Source of the DNA: Brucella haematophila
GTDB lineage: Bacteria > Pseudomonadota > Alphaproteobacteria > Rhizobiales > Rhizobiaceae
Length of the DNA: 56,692 nt
Reading direction: 5' to 3'
Assembly: GCF_005938105.1 (NCBI RefSeq)
Contig: NZ_VCPE01000023.1
Location: forward strand, 1 to 56,692
The notes under the pieces are model-generated. The model saw only the letters and a list, made by a program, of their open reading frames with translations, did no database searches and was not told the origin of the DNA. Both the position numbers and the translations under genes were made by a program. Positions within the stretch are counted from its first letter, which is position 1, and each line of letters starts with the position of its first letter. Shown here piece after piece: positions 27,141 through 36,770 of the stretch.

Positions 27141-28484
27141 TCAGAAAAGTGAAGCAATGCGCGCAGGCTTGGACGACGACATCCGGGGCACCACCACCAG
27201 TTTGTTGAACTCGCCGCGTTTGAACGCCCGCAGGAAGCGCGGATAATCCCGGAAAACCACGCAGCCATTGGAATCGCCGTTGCGACCCAGCATGAATGTG
27301 TGCGCCAGAAGTCCGTCGCGATTGTAGCGGTTGTTGCCGTCGGCTGGCGTCAGGCGGATCGCTTCAACGCCGTGGAACAGCGCCTCGCGCATGCGCAGAT
27401 TATAGCTGTGCGGCGGCGTGGGCCCACGGTTCTTCTGGTTCACATAGGTGGGATTGTCACGCATGCGACCGATGCCAGAATGGGCTTCGAGCTTCTCGCC
27501 GCTCGGCAAATAAACGGTTGCAGCGGAAATATCATAGATGGCAACGCGGCTGCGCGCAGCCTGATTGATCAGCGGGCTGAAAAGACCGGGCTCCGGCGTA
27601 TCCGTTTCGCCGCTTTCGGGCGCATAGGCCAACTGTGTCTTGGGACGCATGCGCGACGTACGCAGCGCAGGCTTGGCGCCCGGCAGAGGCACATCGTCCG
27701 GCACGAACATATCGCGATCGGCTTCGTCGTCAGCCGCCATATCCGTCTTCTGATCAGGCGCCGATTGCGGCAGCGGTATTGCATTGCCGATTGGCAGCTC
27801 GGGTGTGTCACTGCCTCCCGCATCGGCTTCTTCAGCCTGCGACAGGGGCAGAATGCCGGTCTGGCTCTGCGGCTGGATATTGGCCAGCGCGACCAGAGCC
27901 GCAGGCGTCTGCGGCGCGCTGGCATAACCAAGCGCGACTGCGCCCGCTGCGGTGACTTTCGCAGCCGCGTCGGCTGAAATCGTGTTGCCCGTCTTGTCCG
28001 TTGCCGGATCAGCCGAGGCGACTGCAACCGGCTCAGGCAAACGCACACGATCCGTGCGCGGTTCGATCAACGATGGCACATCAACCGATTTCGGCTCGAT
28101 CACCGAATCCGGACCGATATCGGCAATGATCGGCTGATCATCGGTCATCTTGTTGCGATGCCAGTCCAGGTTGGAATAGGCGGCATCCGCCGTATAGGCC
28201 TTGATGAAGCTTTCACGCATCTTGTGCGCCGGGGTGCGGGTCTGGTCGACAAGGGCCAGCGCCTGCGGCATGGCTGCCGGAATGCGCCGCATGACCGGAG
28301 CGACAGGCGCAAATGCTGGAATGGCCGTTTCAAGCGTGCCGAGCGCAGTCAGCATCCAGCCACCGGCGACAAGACCAGTCGCGGCAAATGCCGTCACGCG
28401 CAAAAAGCCACGCAAACTGAACGGAAGGCCGATACGGCCGCTACGCGGAGCCGCATAGCCATACACTTCTGTCACACACGCCAT
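27141..28484 (-). CDS. Membrane-anchored DUF2778 (L,D-transpeptidase-like) protein
   Basis: A 447-residue protein with an N-terminal membrane helix (residues about 28-50), a long disordered Ala/Pro/Asp-rich linker, and a C-terminal domain of the DUF2778 type. Its active-site-like motif is HTFMLGRNGDSNGCVVF (His near 395, Cys near 408), preceded by HSGIGRMRDNPTYVN. DUF2778 proteins include the Salmonella T6SS effector Tlde1, an L,D-transpeptidase/carboxypeptidase. No secretion-system gene is nearby, so a house role in cell-wall modification is more likely. Start ATG 28484 (MACVTEVYG) has only a weak ribosome site; longer forms remain possible. Confidence 0.8.
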   Translation of the reverse strand: MACVTEVYGYAAPRSGRIGLPFSLRGFLRVTAFAATGLVAGGWMLTALGTLETAIPAFAPVAPVMRRIPAAMPQALALVDQTRTPAHKMRESFIKAYTADAAYSNLDWHRNKMTDDQPIIADIGPDSVIEPKSVDVPSLIEPRTDRVRLPEPVAVASADPATDKTGNTISADAAAKVTAAGAVALGYASAPQTPAALVALANIQPQSQTGILPLSQAEEADAGGSDTPELPIGNAIPLPQSAPDQKTDMAADDEADRDMFVPDDVPLPGAKPALRTSRMRPKTQLAYAPESGETDTPEPGLFSPLINQAARSRVAIYDISAATVYLPSGEKLEAHSGIGRMRDNPTYVNQKNRGPTPPHSYNLRMREALFHGVEAIRLTPADGNNRYNRDGLLAHTFMLGRNGDSNGCVVFRDYPRFLRAFKRGEFNKLVVVPRMSSSKPARIASLF

Positions 28485-28697
28485 GATACTAACCCGACTG
28501 GAATTCGACTTCGCGGCCCCACTTCCGGCCTCGCCTCGCATGTCAGTTCGGCAAAAAAGCGAAGAGGACATGGCAAAGCAGTGGCCGAAGCGAAGCAGTG
28601 ACCGCAATGGTCGCTTCCAGCATGGCGAATTATGGTAACCAAAGTCTTTACGAACGGCGCGTGACTGATAATTCCTCTCCGAAAGAGGAAAGCTGCA

Positions 28698-29894
28698 TCA
28701 GCCCGTCAGGCGATAAGCGGCTGGCGCATCACCCGAAAATTCAGGGAATTCGTTGCCCTCGGTCACCGTGCGATTGCGTCCGCGATGTTTGCCGCGCATC
28801 AAGGCAAGATCGGCGCGGGACACCGTTTCCCATAGCGTTTCGTCGTGACGCAGCATGGCAATGCCGAAACTGCATGTCACATGGCGGTCGCTCGGCAGTG
28901 CCGCAAATGCATGGCGACCAACCTGATTGCAGAGCCGTTTGGCAAAGCGTTCGCATTGCTGGGCGCTGCCCGTAACCAGCAGAACGAACTCTTCCCCGCC
29001 GACGCGGCTGACGACGACATCCTGTCCGGCCAGTGACTGCAGCAGATGCGAAAACTCCACCAGCACGCGGTCGCCAGTCGCATGGCCCAGCTCATCATTG
29101 ATCGCCTTGAAATGATCGATATCGGCAATAATGACGGCATGTGTCGCGCCTTGCGCGGCTCTTGCGAGTTTACGCCTTGCGTGGCGCTCCATACCGCGCC
29201 GGTTGAGAAGGCCGGTCAGCGGATCGGCATCGCGTTCATTGCGCAGCTTGTCGATGATATCGAGTGCGGCAACAGTCAGAATGAAGAGACCGAGCAGAAC
29301 ACCGCCCATAGAGGCTGCCACCGTCACCCATGACCAATAGGGCAAGGACAGCAACTCCCTGGAACTGGCCACGTCATCCAGCATGCCAATCGTGAAGATG
29401 CTGCGCAGGAAGAAATGCGCCGCCAGCAGCGCCAGAACCAGACGCAGTGCCGTTTCGATCCACCGGTCACCCGGCACACGCCGGGCATGCAGGCAAAGAA
29501 CGGTGGCCAGCGCGCCAAGACCGATATTGGCCGCAACAACCAGATAGCTGTAGATCGCCCCCTGCCAGGCAAGAAGGCCGACGGCTGCCAGCGTAGAAAC
29601 CGTGATCAGCGACGCTGCCATCGGCGGGAACCCCCGCCCAAGCCGCACCATCACCGCCTGACAGAACAGCCAGCCCGCAGCGAGCTGCAGCAGGATCGCC
29701 AGAAGGAATGTCTGCCGCAGCTCGGGCAGCGGCGGAGAAACCTGCACAAAATGTCCAAGAGAAAATGCCGCGAAGCTCAGGCCGAAAAGCAGCATGTGCT
29801 TTCGCCGTCTGTCGAGCACCCACAGGCTCGACATCGCGACCGCAAACAGCATGATCAGCAGAGAGGGAACAATCTTCACGAGTAACCAGACCAT
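28698..29894 (-). CDS. Membrane diguanylate cyclase (GGDEF)
   Basis: A 398-residue protein. Residues 1-210 carry about six to seven membrane helices and no periplasmic domain. A GGDEF domain follows from about residue 222 (DPLTGLLNRRGMERH). The active-site motif is GGEEF at 299-303, so it should make cyclic di-GMP from GTP. The inhibitory RxxD site expected about five residues before GGEEF is absent (the sequence there is AGQD), so product inhibition may be lost. It is monocistronic. An inverted repeat (ATTGAAT-taaa-ATTCAAT, 29901-29918) lies seven bases before the start codon. Confidence 0.88.
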   Translation of the reverse strand: MVWLLVKIVPSLLIMLFAVAMSSLWVLDRRRKHMLLFGLSFAAFSLGHFVQVSPPLPELRQTFLLAILLQLAAGWLFCQAVMVRLGRGFPPMAASLITVSTLAAVGLLAWQGAIYSYLVVAANIGLGALATVLCLHARRVPGDRWIETALRLVLALLAAHFFLRSIFTIGMLDDVASSRELLSLPYWSWVTVAASMGGVLLGLFILTVAALDIIDKLRNERDADPLTGLLNRRGMERHARRKLARAAQGATHAVIIADIDHFKAINDELGHATGDRVLVEFSHLLQSLAGQDVVVSRVGGEEFVLLVTGSAQQCERFAKRLCNQVGRHAFAALPSDRHVTCSFGIAMLRHDETLWETVSRADLALMRGKHRGRNRTVTEGNEFPEFSGDAPAAYRLTG

Positions 29895-30342
29895 TAATCG
29901 ATTGAATTAAAATTCAATAAGTAGTGAGGCCAATCTGAATGTTCAATTGCATATATGAGTCAAATTAACTTTTGTAGAGAAATTAAATGTTCCAAAACGA
30001 TATATTTAATTTATTAAATAAAGCAAACGCTAATAAAAAATTATAAACAAAGACATCCATGAAAATTCTGATTTTTATTCTTAAATAAGCCGACGATGTT
30101 TATCCCCAGATATTGCCCATCGGAGATAGAAGCCGGGCGCTTGAAGCCATTTCCGGCCACTATTACCTGTTACTAATGAGAATGAAGGCTTGGTCTGGAA
30201 AAGGCGAAATGTCATCCTGTGCCCCTGTTATTCGAGCGGTTCAAGCCGACAGTCGGACCATTATCGCTCTATTTGTTGTTCTGCATTTCCAACGCAAAGC
30301 CACCCGGCATATGTGCTGGTAATGCTCTCGCGGAGAATTTCG
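29895..30342. other. AT-rich divergent region between the GGDEF and exonuclease genes
   Basis: Very AT-rich from 29930 to 30080, no supported gene. It contains the inverted repeat at 29901-29918 next to the GGDEF start and a diverged copy of dispersed repeat family 1 at about 30228-30300 (GAGCGGTTCAAG ... CGCTCTATTTGTTGTTCTGCATTTCC). Confidence 0.5.
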
Positions 30343-31368
30343 ATGCGCCACCAGTTCGACCTTTTTGCTCCCGCTGCGAAGGCAGGAGAAGAACGGGCGG
30401 AGCTGCGTCCTGCCCGCGCGAAGCCCAAGCGGGAGACGGTTGGCGCGCAGGCGCTGAAGGCCCCAGTCATCGATGAAGCAGAAATGGTGCGTCAGTTGAA
30501 GGATAGCGGGCGCTATCGCATCTTGCGCCGCCTTGATCCCCTGCCCGTCGTGCCCGATGTCGACACAAAGGCCTTCCCGCGTCTTGGCGTCGTGGTGGAT
30601 ACGGAAACCACCGGCTTGAATGCCGCGCAGGAAGAAATCATCGAAATTGGCGCTGTCGCGTTTCGCTATGCGGATGACGGCTCGATTGGCGATGTCTGCG
30701 CCACTTTCGGTGCCTTGCAGGAACCGTCAAAGCCGATCCCGGCGGACATTACCCGCATCACCGGCATCACCGATGAAATGGTGAAGGGCCAGACAATTCC
30801 GCTGGCAGAGATTGAAGCATTGATTGCCGATGCCGATCTGGTCATTGCGCATAATGCCGGTTTCGACCGTCCGTTTCTGGAGCGGTTTTCACCGGTCTTC
30901 GCCAACAAGCCGTGGGCCTGTTCGGTCAAGGAGATCGACTGGACGGCGCGCGGCTTCGAAGGCACCAAGCTTGGCTATCTGATCGGCCAGAGCGGCTATT
31001 TCCATAATGGACACCGCGCCGAGGATGACTGTCAGGCACTCCTCGCCGTGCTGAAGGAACAGTCGGGCGATACCACGCCCTTTGCCGAACTGCTGCAAGC
31101 CAGCCAGAAATCACGCCTGCGCATCTATGCGGAAAACAGCCCCTTCGAGATGAAGGACAAGCTGAAGGAGCGCCGCTATCGCTGGTCGGACGGCAGCGAC
31201 GGTCGCCCGAAATCATGGTGGACCGAGATTGGCGAGGATGAACTCGACGCCGAACTCGACTATCTGCGCACCGAGATTTACGGCTGGCGCGATGCCGAGC
31301 CGTTGATCCAGAAGCTCACTGCCGTGGATCGCTATAAGGAACGCGCACCGCTCCGGCCCGGTAAATAG
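30343..31368 (+). CDS. DnaQ-like 3'-5' exonuclease
   Basis: A 341-residue protein with a DEDDh exonuclease core: ExoI VVVDTETTGLNAAQEE (near residue 85), ExoII HNAGFDRPFLE, ExoIII HRAEDDC. It is related to the polymerase III epsilon proofreading subunit but longer at both ends, so it is probably a separate repair or RNA-processing exonuclease rather than DnaQ itself. The C-terminal part (FEMKDKLKERRYRW, DGRPKSWWTEI) is typical of an alphaproteobacterial subgroup. ATG 30343 has GGAG upstream. A strong terminator follows the stop. Confidence 0.86.
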   Translation: MRHQFDLFAPAAKAGEERAELRPARAKPKRETVGAQALKAPVIDEAEMVRQLKDSGRYRILRRLDPLPVVPDVDTKAFPRLGVVVDTETTGLNAAQEEIIEIGAVAFRYADDGSIGDVCATFGALQEPSKPIPADITRITGITDEMVKGQTIPLAEIEALIADADLVIAHNAGFDRPFLERFSPVFANKPWACSVKEIDWTARGFEGTKLGYLIGQSGYFHNGHRAEDDCQALLAVLKEQSGDTTPFAELLQASQKSRLRIYAENSPFEMKDKLKERRYRWSDGSDGRPKSWWTEIGEDELDAELDYLRTEIYGWRDAEPLIQKLTAVDRYKERAPLRPGK

Positions 31369-31369
31369 C

Positions 31370-31395
31370 AAAGGCCGCGTTTAGCGGCCTTTTTC
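31370..31395 (+). terminator. Rho-independent terminator
   Basis: AAAGGCCGC, five-base loop, GCGGCCTTT, then TTC. It begins one base after the exonuclease stop codon. Confidence 0.92.
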
Positions 31396-31429
31396 TTGCG
31401 ACGCGCATGATTCCGTCTATGGGTAGCCG

Positions 31430-31503
31430 AAAATGGTGGCGCTCGAGAACCGGAGCGGAGTGTACTTAACGTACATGAGCACCGGAAGCACAGAGCGACG
31501 CCA
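31430..31503 (-). repeat. Dispersed repeat family 2, copy b
   Basis: CGAAAATGG, GCTCGAGAACCGGAGC, TGTACTTAACGTACATGAGC, ACCGGAAGC. It shares the block order and the GTAC-centred hairpin with copies at 19191 and 45121. Confidence 0.7.
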
Positions 31504-31526
31504 TTTGCAGGCAGCCAGAGGCGGAA

Positions 31527-32912
31527 CTAGATAACCGGCCAAGGGCGCTGCGCTGGCCGCATCCCTTCATAGGCCTGTGCCAGCCGCAACACGCCCAGAT
31601 CGTCGAAACGCTGGCCGAAAATCTGCAAGCCGATTGGCAGGCCCGTCGATGTATAACCGCAATTGATCGAGATCGCCGGTTGTTCCGACATGTTCATCGC
31701 AACGGTGAAGGCGATGTGCTCGAAAGGACGCTGCGGATCGTTGACCGGCGATGCCCATTCCGCCGGATAGGTCGGCATCGGCGCGGTCGGCGAAATGATG
31801 AAGTCGAAATCCTTCGACGCGGCGAGCGCCGCATGGCGCATCGCGTCGATCTGCGCGAAGCCGGAATAGACCTCCTCGCCGTTCAGACCTTCGGCCGTTT
31901 CGGTCCACTGATAGATGTAAGGCAGGATTTTCGCACGGTTTTCCGGCGTCATCTTCTGCACATCCGCCCAGGACCGCGCACGCCAGAAGCGGTCTAGACC
32001 ATCGATCATGGTGCGATTGAGGAATGGGGCAACCGGCTCGACTATCGCGCCCGCATCGGCAAAAAGCCTGGCCGCTGCTTCTACCGCAGCGCGGGTTTCA
32101 TCGCCGGTCGGTTCACCAAAGCCGGCATCGAGCCAAAGGCCGATCTTCAGACCCTTGACGTCGATATCAAGGCTCATCCAGTCAATGTCCTGATAGGGCA
32201 AGCTCATGGCGTCGCGGCGGTCGGGCCGCGACAGCACCGACATGTAAAGCGCACTGTCGGCAACCGTGCGGGTCATTGGACCAGCAACGCGGCCGAGAAA
32301 TGCCGGATCAATCGGAATACGCCCGAAGGACGGCTTCAAACCGACGAGACCGCACCAGCCGGCAGGCAGGCGGATGGAGCCGCCAATATCCGTGCCGATA
32401 TGCAGCGGGCCATAGCCGGCGGCACCGGCGCTGCCAGCACCGGCGCTTGAACCGCCCGGATTGGTGTTCAAATCCCACGGGTTGCGGGCAAGCTTATGGA
32501 AGCTCGACAGGCCCGACGACAACATGCCGAGATCGGGCATGGTCGTCTTGGCGAGCAGCACGCCGCCAGCCTCGCGCGTGCGCGCTGCGGGCGGTGCGTC
32601 AGCGGCGGCTGGCTTCAGCGGCAGCGCCGCGCAGCCAAGCGGAACTGCCGTGCCTTCGGTCGCGATATTTTCCTTGATCGTCAGCGGCACGCCATCAATG
32701 GGACCGGCAGGCTCACCCTTCGACCAGCGCGCTTCCGAGGCCTTCGCCGCCGCCCGCGCTGCATCGGGATCGTAGGCCCAAAGCGCATTCAGCTTCGGCT
32801 CATAGGCTTCGATGCGGGTGATGACAGCTTCCGTGACCTCGACCGGCGAAAGCGACTTCGCCTTATAGGCGGCCACGAGCTCGACGGCTGACAAATCGGC
32901 AAGATTCGACAT
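31527..32912 (-). CDS. Amidase (amidase-signature family)
   Basis: A 461-residue amide hydrolase. The Ser-cisSer-Lys triad is visible: Lys in PLTIKENIA, Ser in the NPGGSSAGAGSAGAAG loop, and the GTDIGGSIRLPAGWCG nucleophile segment. The start ATG 32912 has GAGGAA upstream; five codons further up is an alternative. It is the last gene of the minus-strand unit that begins at the GntR gene (41238), 16 bases after the last ATPase gene. Probably it hydrolyses the amide imported by that transporter. The compound is unknown. Confidence 0.88.
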   Translation of the reverse strand: MSNLADLSAVELVAAYKAKSLSPVEVTEAVITRIEAYEPKLNALWAYDPDAARAAAKASEARWSKGEPAGPIDGVPLTIKENIATEGTAVPLGCAALPLKPAAADAPPAARTREAGGVLLAKTTMPDLGMLSSGLSSFHKLARNPWDLNTNPGGSSAGAGSAGAAGYGPLHIGTDIGGSIRLPAGWCGLVGLKPSFGRIPIDPAFLGRVAGPMTRTVADSALYMSVLSRPDRRDAMSLPYQDIDWMSLDIDVKGLKIGLWLDAGFGEPTGDETRAAVEAAARLFADAGAIVEPVAPFLNRTMIDGLDRFWRARSWADVQKMTPENRAKILPYIYQWTETAEGLNGEEVYSGFAQIDAMRHAALAASKDFDFIISPTAPMPTYPAEWASPVNDPQRPFEHIAFTVAMNMSEQPAISINCGYTSTGLPIGLQIFGQRFDDLGVLRLAQAYEGMRPAQRPWPVI

Positions 32913-32928
32913 TGGATATTTCCTCAAA

Positions 32929-33777
32929 TCACTCAGGCAATTTCAGTGTGGAATCGGATCGCCGCACGCGCTTGCGGCGACCGGAGAAAGGCTTTGGCAC
33001 GGCATCGACCAGCGCCCGCGTATAGTCATGCTGCGGATTGTCGAACACCGCATTGGTCGGCCCTTGCTCGACAATATTGCCGCGATAGATCACCGCAACA
33101 CGGTCGGTAATCGCGCGCACCACGCCGAGATCGTGGCTGATGAAAAGATAGGAAAGGCCGAACTTTTCCTGCAAATCCATCATCAGGTTCAAGACCTGCG
33201 CCTGAATGGAAACGTCGAGCGCGGAGACCGGCTCGTCGGCGACAATCAGCGCAGGTTTGGTGATCAGGGCGCGCGCAATGGCAATGCGCTGGCGCTGCCC
33301 GCCGGAAAATTCATGCGGATATTTTTCCGCAGATGCCTTGGGCAGGCCAACCGCTTCCAGCACTTCCGCAACGCGGTCGTCGCGGTCTTTGGAACTGGTG
33401 CCGCTTTCCAGCGACACAATCGGCTCGGAAATGATGCGCTTGACCGTATGGCGCGGATCGAGCGAACCGTAAGGGTCCTGAAAGATCGCCTGAAAGCCCT
33501 TGCGCGCTTCACGCAGGCCCGCACGATCCAGCGCATAGATATCCTGACCGTTGATGAGAATCTGACCCGATTGCGGACGCTCCAGCCCCATTACCGCACG
33601 CGCCAGCGTGGATTTGCCGGAACCGCTTTCGCCGACAATACCAAGGCTTTGGCCTGCTTCGATTTCTACATTCACCCCATGCAGCACCCGCAATGCGCTG
33701 GGCTTTGAAAAGAAAGATGCGCGCGGAAGCTGATATTCGCGCACCACATTGCGCACCTGCAATATCATCTTGCTCAT
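32929..33777 (-). CDS. Peptide-type ABC transporter ATP-binding protein (DppF/OppF-like)
   Basis: A 282-residue nucleotide-binding subunit. Walker [11 protein letters not shown]-loop FQDPYGSLDPR, signature FSGGQRQR, Walker B LIVADEPVSALD and switch His in FISHDLGV are all present. It pairs with the preceding DppD-like subunit, whose stop overlaps this start by four bases (ATGA). It energises import across the inner membrane. Confidence 0.93.
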   Translation of the reverse strand: MSKMILQVRNVVREYQLPRASFFSKPSALRVLHGVNVEIEAGQSLGIVGESGSGKSTLARAVMGLERPQSGQILINGQDIYALDRAGLREARKGFQAIFQDPYGSLDPRHTVKRIISEPIVSLESGTSSKDRDDRVAEVLEAVGLPKASAEKYPHEFSGGQRQRIAIARALITKPALIVADEPVSALDVSIQAQVLNLMMDLQEKFGLSYLFISHDLGVVRAITDRVAVIYRGNIVEQGPTNAVFDNPQHDYTRALVDAVPKPFSGRRKRVRRSDSTLKLPE

Positions 33778-34802
33778 GAAACCACCTCGCCTTCACGCGG
33801 ATGCAGGCAGGCGGCGCGATGCACGATACCGTCATTCTCGGCAATGAAATCGAGACCCGGTATTGCCTGTCGGCAATCGTCCTGCACAAAGGCGCAACGG
33901 TCGGCAAAGGTGCAATGAGGCGGACGCGCCAGCGGGTCCGGCACGACGCCCGGAATGGCGGCAAGGCGCTGACGCCCCGTGCCATGGTTGCGCACCAGTG
34001 CCGCACCATGGGGCGAGGCTGCAAACAAGCCACGGGCATAGGGATGTGCCATGCGGTGGAACACCGCTTCCGTGCGGCCCGTCTCGACAATGCGGCCCGC
34101 ATACATGACGGCAATCCGGTCGGTCATTTCCGACACCACGCCGAGATCATGCGTAATCAGCATCAGGGCCGTGCCGGTTTCGTCGATCAGTTCGTCCATC
34201 AGATCGAGAATCTGCGCCTGCACGGTCACATCAAGCGCCGTTGTCGGCTCATCGGCAATCAGCAGGTCCGGCTCGCAGGCAATCGCCATGGCAATCATCA
34301 CGCGCTGGCGTTGCCCGCCAGAAAGCTGGTGCGGGTAAAGATCGAGATTGAAGCGCGGTGCTGGCAGCCCCACGCGATCCAGAAGGCGGCGTGCTTCACG
34401 CTCCGCATCAGCCCGGCTTTCGCTTAAGTGCAGACGGCGGCCTTCGGCAATCTGCGCGCCGATGGACTTGACCGGATTGAGCGCCGTCATCGGCTCCTGA
34501 AAGATCATCGCCATGCGCCGTCCGCGCATCTTGCAGAGTTCCGCTTCCGGCTTGTTCGCCAGATCCTCCCCGTCAAAACGCAAGCGACCGCGCACGCGCA
34601 TGCGCTCGGGCAGCAGGCCCATGGCGGCAAGCGCCGTGATCGACTTGCCGCTGCCGGATTCGCCCACGATGCCGAGGCGCTCGCCACGGTTCAGCGTCAG
34701 CGTGATACCGGAGACAATATCAGCCGAACGAGCACCGAAGGGCAGCTCGACGGACATGTTTTCCATTTCAAGAAGAGGCGTTTTGGACAGGGGTGCGATC
34801 AT
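33774..34802 (-). CDS. Peptide-type ABC transporter ATP-binding protein (DppD/OppD-like)
   Basis: A 342-residue nucleotide-binding subunit with Walker [10 protein letters not shown], signature LSGGQRQR, Walker [13 protein letters not shown], switch His in LITHDLGV, and the C-terminal oligopeptide-type extension with a cysteine cluster ([15 protein letters not shown], later AACLHP) that may bind an iron-sulphur centre as in other OppD proteins. Its start overlaps the upstream permease stop by four bases. Confidence 0.93.
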   Translation of the reverse strand: MIAPLSKTPLLEMENMSVELPFGARSADIVSGITLTLNRGERLGIVGESGSGKSITALAAMGLLPERMRVRGRLRFDGEDLANKPEAELCKMRGRRMAMIFQEPMTALNPVKSIGAQIAEGRRLHLSESRADAEREARRLLDRVGLPAPRFNLDLYPHQLSGGQRQRVMIAMAIACEPDLLIADEPTTALDVTVQAQILDLMDELIDETGTALMLITHDLGVVSEMTDRIAVMYAGRIVETGRTEAVFHRMAHPYARGLFAASPHGAALVRNHGTGRQRLAAIPGVVPDPLARPPHCTFADRCAFVQDDCRQAIPGLDFIAENDGIVHRAACLHPREGEVVS

Positions 34803-35659
34803 CTTTGCCTCCTGACGCGCGGGTCGAGCACATCGCGCAATCCATCACCCAGCATGTTGAGGCCAAGCACGGCAAACGTGATGGCCAGGCCGGGGAAAAT
34901 GGCGAGCCATGGCGCGTCATAAATAAAGGTCTGCGCGTCGTTGAGCATCTTGCCCCAGCTTGGCATCGGCGGCTGGGTGCCAAGCCCGACATAGGAAAGG
35001 CCCGCCTCGGCGACAATGGCGAGCGCAAACTGGATCGTCGCCTGCACGATCAGCACATGGTTGATATTGGGCAGCACATGCAAAAGCGTGATCGACACAT
35101 CGCCACGCCCCGCGCAACGGGCCGCCTGCACATATTCGCGCTTCCAAAGCCCCAGCGATGCGCCGCGTGTGACACGCGCAAACACAGGAATGTTGAAAAT
35201 ACCGATGGCGATCATCGCATTCACCGCACCGGGACCGAAAACAGCAGTGATGATCACCGCCGTCAAAAGTGCTGGAAAGGCGAAGGCCAGATCGGTCATG
35301 CGCATGACGAAACCGTCCACCATGCCACCGCGTGCAGCCGCGAAAGCACCCAGCGGAATGCCGATCCCGGCACCGACAAGCACGGCGATGATCGACACGG
35401 CGATGGAATTGCGCGCGCCGACCATGATCATGGAAAACACATCGCGACCAAAATTATCCGTGCCAAACAGATGATTGAAGCTTGGCCCCTGCAACTTGTC
35501 GCGGAAATTCATCGCCGTCGGAGAATAGGGCGTCCAGAGAAAGGAGATGAGCGCCATCGCAACCAGGATAACGGTGATCAGCGTGCCGATGGTCAGGCTG
35601 CGGCTCAAAAGCACCGTTCGGAAAAAGCCGGGCTTCGGCAGGATTTGTGCGTCGCTCAT
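34799..35659 (-). CDS. Peptide-type ABC transporter permease (DppC-like)
   Basis: A 286-residue inner-membrane permease with an N-terminal cytoplasmic arm, six hydrophobic segments and the EAA-like loop RVTRGASLGLWKREYVQAAR. LFGTDNFGRDVFS near residue 88 is the characteristic DppC-type sequence. Four-base start/stop overlaps on both sides show translational coupling. Confidence 0.93.
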   Translation of the reverse strand: MSDAQILPKPGFFRTVLLSRSLTIGTLITVILVAMALISFLWTPYSPTAMNFRDKLQGPSFNHLFGTDNFGRDVFSMIMVGARNSIAVSIIAVLVGAGIGIPLGAFAAARGGMVDGFVMRMTDLAFAFPALLTAVIITAVFGPGAVNAMIAIGIFNIPVFARVTRGASLGLWKREYVQAARCAGRGDVSITLLHVLPNINHVLIVQATIQFALAIVAEAGLSYVGLGTQPPMPSWGKMLNDAQTFIYDAPWLAIFPGLAITFAVLGLNMLGDGLRDVLDPRVRRQR

Positions 35660-36609
35660 CGGCTGCCTCCCGTCGAAAGGCGCGGATCGATGAAGCCATA
35701 GACAAGGTCAACAATGAAATTGACCGCGATCACGGAAGCGGCAAGCAGCGTCACTAGCGACTGCACGGTGACGAGATCGCGCTGCGCGATGGCCTGAAAC
35801 ACCAGCCTTCCCAGGCCGGGCAGATTGAAGACGTTTTCGATGATGATGGTTCCCGCCAGCAGAAAGGAGAATTGCAGGCCGATGATGGTGACAACCGGGA
35901 TCAGCGCATTGGGCACCGCATGACGCCAAAGTGCGGCCTTGCGTGTCAGGCCCTTGGCGCGCGCGGTCCGCACGAAATCCTCACCCAATGTTTCGATGAC
36001 GGCAGAGCGCGTCACGCGAGCCAGAATGGCGGCAAGCGGCAGCGCAAGCGCCAGTGCAGGCAAAAACAGCGAGCGGATACCGTTCCAGAAGCCGCCTTCC
36101 CAACCCGCAAAGCCCGAGGCCGGAAACCAGCCGAGTTGCAAGGCAAACAGGAGGATCAAGAGCAGGCCAAGCCAGAAATTCGGGATGGCGACGCCGACCT
36201 GCGCCACACCCATGGACAGCACGTCGCCGGTCTTGCCGCGCTTCGACGCTGCATAGACGCCGACCGGAATGGCAACCGCGACCGACAGGACCATGGACAA
36301 AAGCGCCAGCGGCAGTGTGACCATGATGCGGGGACCGAGCAATTCGCTGATCGGCACCGAATAGGTGTAGCTCGTGCCGAAGTCGCCTTTGAGAAAGCCG
36401 CCGATCCATGTGAGATAGCGCCACCAGATCGGCTGGTCGAGGCCAAGCTGGGTATGGAGCGCAGCGAGTGTTTCAGGCTGCGCATTGATACCAAGGATCA
36501 CGGCTGCCGGATCACCCGGCAACACCTGCATCAACAGAAAGACGATGACGGAAGCCGCAAGCGTCGTCAGCAAGAGCGAGACCAACCGCCCGGATATATA
36601 AGCCAGCAA
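35656..36609 (-). CDS. Peptide-type ABC transporter permease (DppB-like)
   Basis: A 317-residue inner-membrane permease with six hydrophobic segments; MQVLPGDPAAVILG follows the first helix and the loop RSAVIETLGEDFVRTARAKG is the EAA motif. I choose TTG at 36609 because an ideal AAGGAGG lies six bases upstream and the protein then starts at the first helix; a longer frame to 36663 is less likely. It follows the binding-protein gene after 161 bases containing two hairpins. Confidence 0.9.
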   Translation of the reverse strand: MLAYISGRLVSLLLTTLAASVIVFLLMQVLPGDPAAVILGINAQPETLAALHTQLGLDQPIWWRYLTWIGGFLKGDFGTSYTYSVPISELLGPRIMVTLPLALLSMVLSVAVAIPVGVYAASKRGKTGDVLSMGVAQVGVAIPNFWLGLLLILLFALQLGWFPASGFAGWEGGFWNGIRSLFLPALALALPLAAILARVTRSAVIETLGEDFVRTARAKGLTRKAALWRHAVPNALIPVVTIIGLQFSFLLAGTIIIENVFNLPGLGRLVFQAIAQRDLVTVQSLVTLLAASVIAVNFIVDLVYGFIDPRLSTGGSR

Positions 36610-36710
36610 AGCGACCTCCTTGAAAAGACGGATATCCGCTTTCCACATTCCAACTCGCCGCACGCCCTCCCCTTATATTTATGGGGTGCACGGCCATTCA
36701 CATTGTTTCA

Positions 36711-36764
36711 AAGCGCATCGGGGATGCGCTTGAATTCCGCCCCTTTGCCAAAGCGCCGGGGCGG
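36711..36764 (-). promoter_or_regulatory. Two intercistronic hairpins between binding-protein and permease genes
   Basis: On the minus strand the first hairpin has arms at 36758-36764 and 36737-36743 (CCGCCCC/GGGGCGG). The second has arms at 36723-36731 and 36711-36719 (exact nine-base stem, three-base loop). Neither has a T-run. Such hairpins behind a binding-protein cistron commonly protect its mRNA and lower expression of the permease genes. This is inference from position. Confidence 0.6.
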
Positions 36765-36770
36765 AGGTTT

